From Prorocentrum cordatum (taxonomy: Eukaryota; Sar; Dinophyceae; Prorocentrales; Prorocentraceae), in NCBI GenBank assembly GCA_963575745.1, contig CAUYUJ010016064.1, positions 233,406-297,405 on the forward strand: a stretch of 64,000 bases of DNA, given 5' to 3'. Positions 42,851 to 52,469 of this stretch are shown piece by piece. A model generated the notes under the pieces. That model saw nothing but the letters and a program-made list of their open reading frames with translations. It was not told the DNA's origin and did no database searches. The first letter of the stretch is position 1. Every line of letters begins with the position of its first letter. The translations under genes and the position numbers were made by a program.

Positions 42851-43187
42851 GAGTGCCGGGGCTCTGTGGTAATGTTGGCGGATCCTCCTCCTCCTCCTCC
42901 TCCTCCTCCTCCGGATCTGTTGCGTTGCGGCTTCACTTCTTCGCAAGGCATTCTGGCTGCGCAGGGCTGGGCGCGAAGGTATGTCGTTCGTGCTGGCGCG
43001 CTGCTCCATCTCGTTACGTGTCGTGCTGCCTGCGGCACGTCCCGCCACCGTGCCGGCTCGGCATTCTGGACGACGACTGTTCGATGTAGCACAGGAGTCC
43101 GTCACGTTTGACGCCTCGTTTCCGCAAGGCTGGCAGAGCCGTGATGAGGATGATGGGGACGTGGAGGACGAGGAATGTCGTCACATG

Positions 43188-43775
43188 TGACACCTTCTTC
43201 AATGCTCGATGCGCTCTCATGGACCTCATTCGGGCCGTCTTGGGGCTGTCTCGAGCTCCTGTGGGCAATCTTGGGGCCGTCTTGAGACCCTCTTGAGCCG
43301 TCTTGTGGCCCGCTTGGGCCATCTTAGGGCTCTCTTGAGCCGTCCTGGGGCTCTCTTGGGTCGCCTCGGGGCCCTCTCTCTGCCGCACGTGGGGTGCATC
43401 AGGCTGTCGTGGGGGCCGTCTTGGGGCTGCCTTGGCGGCCTCTTGGGTGCTCGTGGGATTATCCGGCAGTTCTTTGGACCATCTTGCGGGCCTGTCCAGT
43501 CGTCTTGGGACCATCCTGGAGGCTTCTTGAGCCGTCTTGAGCTGACAGAAGTCCGAAGCTGCGAGAATGCGAGACACCCTTCAACCACTCTTTTGAGGAA
43601 CATCCATGTGTTGGTCCTCTTCGGGCCCTACTGGGATTCCTCTTCTGGCCCTCTTGGAGGCATCCTGGGTTGTCTTGAGGCCATACTGGGCCGCCTTGGG
43701 GCAGTCTTGGGCGATGTTGGAGACCTCTTGGATCATTTTGACGGCGGTAGTTGCCTGCCTCGGCCCTGTTGGAGG
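43188..43775. repeat. Degenerate GGCCGTCTTGGGG repeat, array 1
   Basis: Variants of GGGCCGTCTTGGGGCCCTCT repeat at steps of roughly 15-45 bases. The array begins at GTCACATGTGACACC. The same start and the same type of array occur at 49823-50460, and related arrays lie at 50700-50960 and 52470-52960. Long frames on both strands are translations of it. Confidence 0.8.
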
Positions 43776-43868
43776 CTTGTGAACGTGGATCCACGTTTTA
43801 CCAGGGATTGTGGTCTCGGAAGGGGGGGGAATGCACCTTTCTGCTAGTGGGAGAGGAGGATCTTAGAC

Positions 43869-44035
43869 TTAAGTCGGGCCTGTCCCTCTACAGGAGGGAT
43901 ATTCCAAAATAGTCAGAAGATATTATGGGCATGATTTTTCTACTATTCTTGAATGCTGTGGGTGCATTGTTTGAGTTTTTTTTGTTAAAAATTATTCGTC
44001 CCAGATCCGCCTGTAGGGGGACACGCCCGACCTAA
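43869..44035. mobile_element. Family C TIR element, compact copy
   Basis: The left terminus is TTAAGTCGGGCCTGTCCCTC followed by TACAGG. The right terminus on the opposite strand is TTAGGTCGGGCGTGTCCCCC followed by TACAGG. The 26-base inverted ends carry about three mismatches around an AT-rich, non-coding interior (167 bp in total). The target duplication may be TAA/TTAA but is not certain. Confidence 0.7.
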
Positions 44036-44640
44036 TCTTAGAATGTTCATTGACATTCAACCAGGCAGCACTTGGTATTCTATCTCATTTCAACGTGCCA
44101 GGGGTGGGCAACGTTGGTGAATTGTCCCCTTGTTACTGTTATGGCCTCATGCAAGTTAGCTGCGGCGTGGAACTATGATCCTAACGCTACAGGCAAACAA
44201 GTTAGGTCACAGCCAAAGCTCATCCAGTCGAAGGCAAACGCCAAAGCTAACGCTGGACATGAGTCGGTAAAAGCTCTCGGGTGTTTCCGTTTGTATGCCG
44301 CGCTCTTGCGTTGTTGTGTCCCGCTGGCATGGATTGTGTCGTTGGACACTCAGTCAACTGCATAAGGCCAGGATTTCAGCTGAGCTGAGCCAACAGCAAG
44401 CCAAGATACGATTCGATAACAAGGCCACGTCTCGTCAACAACAAGCGTACATATAAAGTTGCGTAGAACAATTGAAAGCAGATGATGGACGTTATCGCGA
44501 AGTTACAGCCAGCGCCAAGATAAGATAGGTCTGGATACGATGAACACGTGTGTATATATACACAGACATGCATGTATACATGTATGTATAAGTATATGTG
44601 CATACATATAAAGAGCACAAAACTTGAATACTCAGTCACG
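44036..44640. other. No supported gene
   Basis: Ordinary composition, with a GTATATATACAC/ACATGCATGTATACATGT microsatellite at about 44550-44600. No coding block. Confidence 0.45.
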
Positions 44641-44699
44641 CTGCCTGCGAAAAGCACCGCTACCGCGCCAGCGCAACAGCGCTATTGCTCAAAGAGGGC

Positions 44700-45047
44700 A
44701 GTGCGTGGCGCCGCGAGGGGTGCGAGTACCCCTGGAAGAAGCTGTACAACACCCGCTGGGCAGAACAGAGCCATTCTTACACGTTTTGGCGTATCAGGGG
44801 GGGGGGGAAGCAGATTGGCGGGAGCTCGGGCTGAAGCCACAATGGATCGGTGGTTCAAAGATGGGTTTTTGAGGGATGGGGTCCCGAAGATTGGAAGGGT
44901 GGCTTTACACTGTTTGAGGCACCTCATCCTCAGGACCGCATTCCTCAGGAGCCCATCTTTGAACTACCGCATGGAACAGGGCTGGTGCTGGGCTGTCTGT
45001 TCGGCATTCCGTGTTCGTTCGTCGCGGCGTTGCCACATCTAACATAA
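44700..45047 (+). pseudogene. Coding-like remnant of unknown origin
   Basis: In two frames separated by a shift near the 44870 region, the plus strand reads EADWRELGLKPQWIGGS and then EGWGPEDWKGGFTLFEAPHP, IPQEPIFELPHGTGLVLG and CLFGIPCSFVAALPH. This is protein-like and not repeat-derived. It may be a fragment of a gene or of a retroelement polyprotein. A G10 run at 44800-44809 also disrupts the frame. Family not recognised. Confidence 0.3.
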
Positions 45048-45184
45048 CAAGAGTTTCCACTACGATGCCCGTTTGTGGAGCCCGGCTCCGCCAAGCGTGA
45101 AGCCACAGCTGAAAGCTACGGCCTACAGGCCATTCGGCGAATGATGTTTCGAAAGAAGTGAACACGACAACGAACGCGCAGCCG

Positions 45185-45365
45185 ACATCTCTCTCCTCCT
45201 CCTCCTCCCCCTCCTCCCCCTCCTCCCCCTCCTCCCCCTCCTCCCCCTCCTCCTCCTCCTCCTCCTCCTCCTCCTCCTCCTCCTCCTCCTCCTCCTCTCC
45301 TCCTCCTCCTCCTCCTTCTCCTCCTCCTCCTCCCCCTCCTCCTCCTGCTCCTGCTCCCTGCTCCT
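45185..45365. repeat. (TCC)n microsatellite
   Basis: Nearly pure TCC/CCC triplets for about 170 bases, giving poly-Ser, poly-Gly and poly-Glu frames. Confidence 0.95.
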
Positions 45366-45550
45366 TCTGCATGCTCTCCTGCTCCCCCCTGCACGCCGGA
45401 CCATTCGCCTTTCGGTTGCTCCGAGTAGCCACACGCTGGAGCGGACTGCCTCTGCCTCGCCGCCGACGGAAGAAGTAGTGTCTCCCTGTCCGCGGAGACC
45501 CCCGACGCCCTCGTAGAACCAGCGAAGGATCCCGCGGGTTCTGTCAGGAC

Positions 45551-45763
45551 GCTGCAAGAGTCAAGCAGTGGCGAAGTGTCCTGGCTAGCCTATAGGCCCA
45601 CCAAATAGAATGGTCCAAGAACCTCTTGTGGTCTGCACGGAATGTTGTTAGAACATTTCTGGTTGGGGCTGTCTTGTTTTGACACATCGGATTGATGTTA
45701 CAAGAGCATAGTTTTTGGTAGAGCATTTGTGGGTTCTAAGCACATGTCGTGGTATGCCCATAC
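45551..45763. repeat. Dispersed repeat, copy 2 of 2
   Basis: Partner of 39383-39603, in the same orientation. The shared blocks include CAAGCAGTG, GAAGTGTCCTGG/GAAGCGTCCTGG and GTCGTGGTA/TTCGTGGTA. Confidence 0.7.
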
Positions 45764-45859
45764 GAATGCCTGGACGTTCGGTTCCTGCTCAACCTGCGTT
45801 TTTTCTTCGGCGTTCCTCGAAGCCTCCCGGCAGCTTCCGAGAGCCGTTTGAAACACCTG

Positions 45860-46062
45860 CAGAGAGAATGAGGGGCCTTGGGAGACGTCCGTCTCCTTAC
45901 CTCCCTGCCGAGGAGGAACAGGTACTCCTGCCCCGCCTTTCCCCTCTTCGGGCCTCCTGGGAGGCCGTCGTCGCCACCGCCGGATTCGCTCCGAAGGCCT
46001 GGGCAGAACGCACCCCAGGAGAGGTCCGGGGAGTAGCGGTATCGGCACTTTTGTTCTGCACG
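45860..46062 (+). CDS. Weak coding-like island
   Basis: The plus strand reads YLPAEEEQVLLPRLSPLRAS, WEAVVATAGFAPKAWAERT and PGEVRGVAVSALLF. The mix of residues is protein-like. It is bordered on the right by an inverted-repeat element. No domain was recognised and splice edges are not clear. Confidence 0.3.
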
Positions 46063-46067
46063 CACGA

Positions 46068-46264
46068 GATGGGCACGGAAAGAATGGGCACAATGCCCAA
46101 CAGCAGTTCCTGTTCATTTTGAATAGGACTCGCTGTCCTCGCTGTCCGCGCCGCCGCGGCCTGCGTCCATTTGAGACAGAAGGCCGCCTGTCCAACAGTG
46201 GCCGCTGTTGGCTTGGGACAACATTTGTTGTTGGGCATTGTACCCATTCTTTCCGTGCCCATTT
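46068..46264. mobile_element. Candidate TIR element, about 36-bp inverted ends
   Basis: ATGGGCACGGAAAGAATGGG, then (C/T)ACAATGCCCAACA, begins at 46068. It appears reverse-complemented at about 46228-46264 with only two or three differences. The 120-base interior has no coding capacity. No clear target duplication was found. Confidence 0.6.
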
Positions 46265-46366
46265 CGGGCGTCCAAACTTTTTGGTCTCCCAGTCAGTTCT
46301 CCGTTTTCACGACAACTGCGACGACGTGTTGAGGGTTAGCAGGTGCTTGTGCGCCTTTTCGGCAAC

Positions 46367-46524
46367 GCGCAGAGGGGGGGTAGGGAGAGGGGGGAAGGCT
46401 TCTTAGAGGCACCCCTGCCTCTTAGAAGGCGCGGGCCTTCTCTACAGACGTAAGGCCGAGGCCTTCTAAGAAGCAGGGTGCTTCTAAGAAGCCTTCCCCC
46501 CCTCCCCCTACCCCCCCTCTGCGC
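46367..46524. repeat. Long inverted repeat, arms about 62 bp
   Basis: The left arm GCGCAGAGGGGGGGTAGGG continues through GGCTTCTTAGAGGCACCC and CTGCCTCTTAGAAGGC. The right arm mirrors this with GCCTTCTAAGAAGCAG, GGGTGCTTCTAAGAAGCC and CCCCCCCTCTGCGC. The loop is about 30 bases and itself contains an inner AGGCC pairing. It could extrude as a large hairpin and resembles a foldback element. Confidence 0.8.
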
Positions 46525-46562
46525 GCCGCCAACCTCTGTAGGTGTGCCGCGCGCCGATCCGC

Positions 46563-46800
46563 GCGCACGGTCGCGCGAAGGGCCCGCGCGGCGCCCTGAC
46601 GTCGCGCGAAGTCTGCGGCCGCGTGGCAGGGCCAGCGACTTGCAGCCACTGGCCCTCGGCAGGGGATGGAATACGAAGGATCCGCGCATGTCGCGCGAGG
46701 CCTGCGCGGCGCCCCGACGTCGCGCGAAGTCTGCGGCCGCGTGGCAGGGCCAGCGACTTGCAGCCACTGGCCCTCGGCAGGGGATGGAATAATACTCAGG
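46563..46800. repeat. Tandem duplication, unit about 120 bp
   Basis: GTCGCGCGAAGTCTGCGGCC through CCCTCGGCAGGGGATGGAAT occurs at about 46602-46672 and again at about 46720-46790 with perfect identity over some 70 bases. Related flanks carry GTCGCGCGA...GCGCGGCGCCC. The perfect identity suggests a recent duplication. Confidence 0.85.
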
Positions 46801-47580
46801 AGGGAAAAGAGCACACATACACAATGCATCGTCGATCCCCCAGACAATATGGGAACATGTGGGAAGTGGGGGGGAAGACAAGAGCCCAGAGAATATGGGA
46901 ACATATGGGGGCATCTGTCTATTTGTGTGTATTTAGTTGTGTGTCCTGGGCCCCCAAATACGAGGGATGGGGAGGAGGAGCAGCAGCAGCAGCGAGGAGA
47001 GGTGGGAACACGAATGTGATGACGAGCAGCAGCAGCGAGGACGAGGATCATGCAACGCATCGTGATGGAAGCGCATAAGGTATTGCACGGTGCGCGCACG
47101 TCGGCACCAACCGTGTAACTAAACAGTGTAGCATACGTACTCACAATCACATGGAATTGAATCGCTTCGCTCATTCCGCTGGCCCATATGTTGTCTCGCC
47201 GCTGTTGTTTGTCGGGGTGTGATTGTCAATCCGGTGCGGTTTGACGGCTGCCATTTTTCGGAGGCGGTGGGCCACAATAAGTTCACGCGTAGAATGCACA
47301 TACCTGGAAGTATACAAAACCATGTGTTTCAATATCAAGCAAACGTAACCTAATTATAGCCAAAGAATATCAAACACCAATACATTCGCATCAGCTGTTC
47401 CCCAAACCACCAACATATGACCAACATAGGAACCAACGCATCAACACATATCCCAGCACAACCGATTACTAAAAAGAGCCGCGGACTGCTCGGCTGGCGT
47501 GTTGCAGAATTTCAGTCCTGGCGCGTTTACACAAACAGGAAGGGTGTCCCGAGCCAGAACGACGAAACCTGAGTCGCGCG
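46800..47580. other. No supported gene
   Basis: Ordinary composition with short AGCAGCAGCAGC tracts near 46980 and 47025. Positions 47290-47470 are AT-rich. No coding-like block. Confidence 0.45.
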
Positions 47581-47584
47581 AAAT

Positions 47585-47775
47585 TGCGACCACGACGACG
47601 ACGACGACGATGGCGACCACGACGACGACAGCGATAACGACGACGACGACGAACAAGACGACGACGACGACCACGACGACGACGGCGACGGCGGCGGCGG
47701 CGGCGAGGGCGACGACGGCGACGACCGCGACGACGACGCCGACGACGGCGGCGGCGCCGGCGGCGACCTGGCCGC
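47585..47775. repeat. (GAC)n/(GGC)n microsatellite
   Basis: GACGACGACGACG, ACGACGGCGACGGCGGCGGC and similar. It has the same vocabulary as 39785-39955. Confidence 0.9.
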
Positions 47776-47781
47776 CGCCCG

Positions 47782-48060
47782 CAGGTGGCCGCGCCCGAGC
47801 CGCTCACGCCCCGCTCCTCCGCGGCGGCGGCGCGGCGGTCCGCTCCCCCCCCCGGCGCGCAGAGCATGGCCGTGGCCTCCGGCGGCCTGGCGGCGGCCGC
47901 CTCGGCGCCGGGCCGCCGAAGGCCTTCGGCGGCCTCTCCGGCGGGCCCTCGGGCGGCGCCGACGGCGACCGCGGCGGCCTGCGGGCGCGGCGGCGGCGCG
48001 GACGGCGGCGGCGGGCGAGGAAGGCCGACAGAGGGCGGCGAGGAGGGCGAGGTGAACGAG
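47782..48060 (+). CDS. Coding-like Ala/Pro-rich island (possible exon)
   Basis: After a good acceptor (CCCGCAG|GTG), the plus strand reads VAAPEPLTPRSSAAAARRSA, then GAQSMAVASGGLAAAASAPG, an Ala/Gly-rich stretch and NEAEEEDEEEEE running into a GAG array. The minus strand also has an open Ala-rich frame, so the strand is uncertain. Confidence 0.3.
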
Positions 48061-48145
48061 GCGGAGGAGGAGGACGAGGAAGAGGAGGAGGAGGAGGAGG
48101 AGGAGGAGGTGGAGGAGGAGCAGGAGGAGGAGGAGGAGGAGGGAG
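48040..48145. repeat. (GAG)n microsatellite
   Basis: GAGGAGGAGGACGAGG runs with few interruptions. Confidence 0.9.
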
Positions 48146-48209
48146 GAGCGAGGAGGGAGAACGGCGTAAGAAGGAGGAGCCGGATGAAAAGGATGAGGGG
48201 CGGGTACTG

Positions 48210-48385
48210 CTGCCCTTGCCTCGTTCTCGCCTTTTTGGGGGCCTCTGGGGGGGCCTCATCGCCACGGCTGGATGTCGCTCGCTCGAAATCCTGGTCGGAC
48301 AGCGCGCCGGAAGGGGCGTGGGGAGCAGATGTATCGATGTCTTTTGGCTTCCACGGCAACGCCGGCGGGTTGCGGCGGCGACGAC
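48210..48385 (-). CDS. Coding-like island on the minus strand
   Basis: The minus strand reads LPWKPKDIDTSAPHAPSGAL, then SDQDFERATSSRGDEAPPEA and PKKARTRQGQQYP. This is hydrophilic, low in repeats and more protein-like than the plus strand here. No domain was recognised. It may be an isolated exon. Confidence 0.35.
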
Positions 48386-48679
48386 GACGGCGACGGATTG
48401 AAGGCGGGACGAGGGGCGCGAATGAGGGGGGAGAGTGCGGAGGACAGGAGGGGGGTACAGGGAGGAGGTCTAGAGAGACGAGGGAGTTGGGAGCGGTGAA
48501 GGGTGGCAGGATGAGGATGCTGGTGGTGGGGGGATGGGGAAGGGCGAGGAGGGGAGGACAGGATGGGAGAGGAGGGAGATGGAGGTATGAGGAGGGATGC
48601 GAGAGCAAGGAGAGAACTAGGGTGGGGGGAGGGAGGAGGTGTGAGGAGGACGAGGAGGACGAGGAGGACGAGGGAGAGC

Positions 48680-48688
48680 ATTATGATA

Positions 48689-48781
<93 letters not shown>

Positions 48782-49000
48782 GTGATGGTGATGGTGATGG
48801 TGATGGTGATGGTGATGGTGATGGTGATGGTGATGGTGATGGTGATGGTGATGGTGATGGTGATGGTGGTGATGGTGATGGTGATGGTGATGGTGATGGT
48901 GATGGTGATGACGAGGAGGAGGAGGAGGAGGAGGAGGAGGAGGGCGGAGGGAGGAGGGAGGAGGGAGGAGGGAGGAGGGACGACGGCATCAGAAGGAGGA
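48680..49000. repeat. Compound microsatellite (GAT)n then (GATGGT)n then (GGA)n
   Basis: About 33 GAT units (48682-48780) change abruptly to about 22 GGTGAT units (48781-48910), then to GGA triplets. This stepwise change in unit suggests expansion of successive point variants. Confidence 0.95.
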
Positions 49001-49309
49001 GCCGGATGAGGACGATGATGGGCGGGGGAGGAGGAGGGGAAAGGGGGGTGAGGGTAAGGGAGGGAGAAGGGGGTTGGGAGGGGGGGGGATAGGGAGGGAG
49101 GATGGTAGGAGCGAGACCCTGCAGCCATTCTCTGTCACTGCGCGGGGCGTGCCCCCAATTGCTCGGCGAGGGCCCCAAGGGCCTGGCGATCAGGCAAAAA
49201 AGGCCCCCCTGCTTGAGAGTTGGGCCGTGGTTCGAGCGGCCTCGAGCAGCCTCTCGGGAGGCCTCTCGGACGCCTATCCAGCTGCCTGCGGCAAGTCCCG
49301 CCACCGTGC

Positions 49310-49725
49310 CGCTGGTGCTAAGGATGGTGCTGCTGCTGATGCGGCTGACGATGATGGTGATGGTGATGCTGGCGACGATGGTGATGCTGGTGATGATGCT
49401 GCTGCTGATGATCATGATGCTGATGCTCATGATGCTGGTGATGGTGGTGACCGTGATGGTGATGGCGATGGTGTTGGTGTTGGTGATGGTTATGATGATG
49501 CTGATGCTGATGTTGATGTTGATGCTCATGATGATAATGCTGATGGTGATATTGATGGTGGTGATGGTGGTGGTGTTGCTGCTGATGATGATACTGATGA
49601 TGAGGATGGTGATGCTGATAACGATGGCGATAACGATATTGATGGTGATTGCGGTGGTGATGGTTATGGTGATGGTTATGGGTATGATAGTGTTGGTAGT
49701 GATGATGAGGAGGAGACGTAAGGTG
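49310..49725. repeat. Degenerate GATGCTGATGGTG microsatellite
   Basis: Similar in vocabulary to the array at 1-305. Poly-Met/Val/Leu and poly-Asp frames are its translations. Confidence 0.9.
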
Positions 49726-49822
49726 AGGATGATAGTAAGGTTGATGAGGCTGATGATGTGAAGGATGAGGTGGAGGAGGAGGAACAGCAGCAGGAGGAAA
49801 ACAAGGAAGAGGCAGACCGTCG

Positions 49823-50465
49823 CATGTGACACCATCCGTCTTCACTACTTCAGGAGCTCTCATTGAACTCGTTTGGGCCGTCTTGCGGCTGTTTTTGTCT
49901 CCTGTGGGACAGTCTTCGGGGTCCTTGGCGGCCCTCTTGGGCCGTTTGAGGCCCTTTTAGGCAGTCTTGGAGTTATATTGGGCCGTCTTGGGGACCTGTT
50001 GGCCGTATGGTGGGTGCCTGGGGACTATCGTGGGGCCGTCTTGCCGCCGTCTTGGGCAGTCGAAGTCCGTCTTGGGTTCCACGGAAGGCCCTCTTTGGCC
50101 GTCGTGGGGTCGCCTCGGATGCCTCTTGGGCCCTCGTGGGGTCCGTTTGGGCCATCTTTTGTTCCTCGTGGGGGTCTCTTGGGCCGTCTTCGGGCCATCG
50201 GTTTCCTGCACCGTCTTGTGCTGATGGAATCTCGAAAAGGCGATACTGCGAAACTCATTCAAACACCCACGGGGAATTACTGTTTCGGGCTTTTCTGGGC
50301 CCTCGTTGGGCTCTTCTGGGCCCTCTTGGAGGTATCTTGGGCCGCCTTTAGGCAAGATTCGACCGCCGTTGGGGGCTATTTTGGCCCGACTTCGAGGCAT
50401 CTTGGGTCATCTTGGTTGGTTTGGTTGTTTGCCTGGCCCGTCGTTGAAGCTTGGGTCGCGGAAGC
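49823..50465. repeat. Degenerate GGCCGTCTTGGGG repeat, array 2
   Basis: It begins GTCGCATGTGACACC, parallel to GTCACATGTGACACC at 43188. The same GGGCCGTCTTG words follow, and a segment near 50200-50260 matches 43540-43590. The two arrays therefore look like copies of one longer element. Confidence 0.75.
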
Positions 50466-50534
50466 ATCGCATTTCATTGATCAGTGTGGCTCCGGAAGTG
50501 CAATGTTGTTGTTTTTCGCGATGGCTTGTGGCCG

Positions 50535-50650
50535 CGAGAGGGAGAAAGCGAGAGAGAGAGAGAGAGAGAGAGACTGAGAGAGAGAGAAAGAGAGAGAGAG
50601 AGGCGATGCATGCGGCGCCGCGTGGCGAGAGAGAGAGAGAGAGAGAGCCA
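50535..50650. repeat. (GA)n microsatellite
   Basis: GAGAGAGAGA tracts at 50552-50572, 50578-50602 and 50628-50647. Confidence 0.9.
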
Positions 50651-50699
50651 TAGATGACAGACACCCTACCAGACAGCACTTGGCACTATTCTAGCACAC

Positions 50700-50965
50700 C
50701 CCAGCGTGCCCAGCTCTTGGAAGTTTGTTGGAGATACTCCGGGGCCTCTTGGGTTTTTTTGGGGGGTCTTTAGGAGCCTCCTGGGTGTCTCTTGCGGGCC
50801 TGCTGGCGGTCTCGGCGGCCCTCGTTTGGGGAAAGGGCTCCAGAGGTCACTTCGGGGTCCCCCTCTTTGGGCGCCTTGGTGGCCGTCTGGCGGCGATAGG
50901 AAGAGCCTCTGGGGCCATGTTGGGCGCCCTGCAGTCAGAACGTCGAGCATACGACAGCCGTGTGC
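50700..50965. repeat. Degenerate GGCCTCTTGGG repeat, array 3
   Basis: GGGCCTCTTGGG, GGGGTCTTTAGGAGCCTC and GGCCATGTTGGGCGCC variants, similar to arrays 1 and 2. Confidence 0.6.
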
Positions 50966-50977
50966 AGTCAACCAGCA

Positions 50978-51104
50978 TAGTAAGGATGGGCAACCTTCCC
51001 AAGGGCATCCTTGCATCCTTGCCTCCTCGGTCATTCCCTGGCCACTTTCGGTGGCCGCGCCACGCTCGCAAAGTGTCGACATGACCTTCCACGGCCCTTG
51101 CATC
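50978..51104 (+). repeat. Dispersed repeat, plus-oriented copy
   Basis: This matches 51850-51702 read on the minus strand (AGCATAG, AAGGATGGGC...TTCC, GGCCGCGCC, GCTCGCAAA, CTTGCATCC in order). It also matches 8465-8345 read on the minus strand. The two nearby copies form an inverted pair about 870 bp across. Confidence 0.65.
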
Positions 51105-51110
51105 CTATCC

Positions 51111-51242
51111 TTGGCATCGCTCGGACGTGTGCATATTCTCTCGGCGATGACCATAAAGGATCATCCTGGACCATCGAGCAAAAAAGAAAAACACGCACGA
51201 CACCGACAAGTGCACGGGAGATGGACGTCCGATCGACGCCAC
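51111..51242. mobile_element. MITE family A, copy 3 (older)
   Basis: It starts TTGGCATCGCTCGGACGTGT and ends near ACGTCCGATCGACGCCA, with the same internal blocks as copies 1 and 2 (GACCATAAAGGATCATCCTG, CACGCACGACACCGA). Its right end is diverged, and the flanks CTATCC and CGTATC do not form a clean duplication. Confidence 0.75.
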
Positions 51243-51291
51243 GTATCGCGCTTATTGTACGGGTTCACTGCAAGGACCTGCCTTGATTCTA

Positions 51292-51395
51292 TGGAGGGAG
51301 GAGGGAGGAGGGAGGAGGAGGAGGAGGGGGAGGAGGAGGAGGAGGAGGAGGAGGAGGAGGAGGAGGAGGAGGAGGAGGAGGAGGAGGAGGGCCTC
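51292..51395. repeat. (GGA)n microsatellite
   Basis: GGAGGA triplets for about 100 bases. Confidence 0.95.
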
Positions 51396-51496
51396 CAGGG
51401 CCAGCCCCAGGAGCCTCCAAGACGGCCCAAGGGGCCCCTGGGCGAGCCCCGGCGCGGGCTCCTTCAAGACAGCAGTGGGAGCACGCTCGAGGTCTA

Positions 51497-51669
51497 CAGT
51501 CAAAAACCCTAATAAGGACGCGCGACTTTGCTCAGGGTACCCTTGCGTCCTTGCTCTTCCTTGCTCTTGCGTCCTTGGGGTTTTCGTCGTCCGCCGCCCC
51601 AAAACACCCAACTTCGGCTTCCAAGGGTCTTGCGTCCTTACCGCGCGTCATTATTAGGGTTTTTGACTG
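51497..51669. mobile_element. Tc1/mariner-like MITE with TA target duplication
   Basis: Inverted ends of 28 bp (CAGTCAAAAACCCTAATAAG then GACGCGCG, with one mismatch) enclose a non-coding interior of about 117 bp. The element is flanked by TA at 51495-51496 and 51670-51671. A CAGT start plus a TA duplication is characteristic of Tc1/mariner. A related terminus (CTGTCAACCCGTATAAGAAG, then GACGCGCG) follows at 51672, and its inverse lies near 51245-51270. A second, older element therefore surrounds or adjoins it. Confidence 0.8.
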
Positions 51670-51701
51670 TACTGTCAACCCGTATAAGAAGGACGCGCGA
51701 A

Positions 51702-51850
51702 AAGGATGCAAGAGCCTTGGACAGCCATGCGGATTTTTTGCGAGCGGGGCGCGGCCGGCGAAGGCGGCCAAGGATGGGCCGAAGGGGAGGGATGCAGGGC
51801 TGACCTTGGAAAGTCAATCGTCCTTGCTATGCAGGTCGACTGCGAACTCC
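51702..51850 (-). repeat. Dispersed repeat, minus-oriented copy
   Basis: Inverse partner of 50978-51104. Both copies end with a CTTGCATCC block next to GACGCGCG-type termini, so the repeat may be the inside edge of a larger TIR element. Confidence 0.65.
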
Positions 51851-52465
51851 CAGCCACGCTCCCTGGGTCGCTGAACAAAATCACGCCGGTAATGCCATGA
51901 GCGCGCGAGAGCGCCTGGCAGCGCCCAAGAGCGCACATGACTCGGGGTTCCGGGGAGAGCTTACAATGTAGTCTAGCAGAGAGCTCGAACAGAGCTAGGT
52001 GCACTCCGCTCGGTGCCTACACAACGATGGCGGATTATCAGAGATTCTGGGGCGATCTCAACCGAGAGCCGCCCCCGTTTTCGAAATGACCCGCTCTCCA
52101 TCTGCGTCACCGTCGCACAATTTTGAACATTCCATCTTGAAGCCCAAGGCAGTAAATATCAAACAAGAGCCCCGTTCTGAAAAGGAGCTCCCATCCACCG
52201 ACTTCATGATTGCGAATGTTGAAAACACATGTGTGTTGTTCAGACAAGAGACCCACTACACCAAATTGTTATTGCTTCGCGTATCCCCACCAGCCCATCC
52301 CAAAACAGCACATGTTGCGACGCATGCCGACGGTCGTGACTTTCAGGCGTGTCTCCTCCTGCTCTCGCATATCTCCTCCTCTTCCGCCCACCTCTAGCCG
52401 ACTTTCTGTTATACATTCTTCGGGGGGCAGTGGGAGGAGGACGAGGCGGAGCAGGAGATCTCTGG
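51851..52465. other. No supported gene
   Basis: Ordinary composition. Frames such as 51999-52397 on the plus strand have no recognisable protein pattern. Confidence 0.4.
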
Positions 52466-52469
52466 ACCC

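Noticed and set aside
47499-49009. Long Thr/Ala/Asp/Met-rich frames in the 47.5-49 kb region
   Set aside because: Most of their length is triplet microsatellite. Only the short islands at 47.8 and 48.3 kb were kept, at low confidence.
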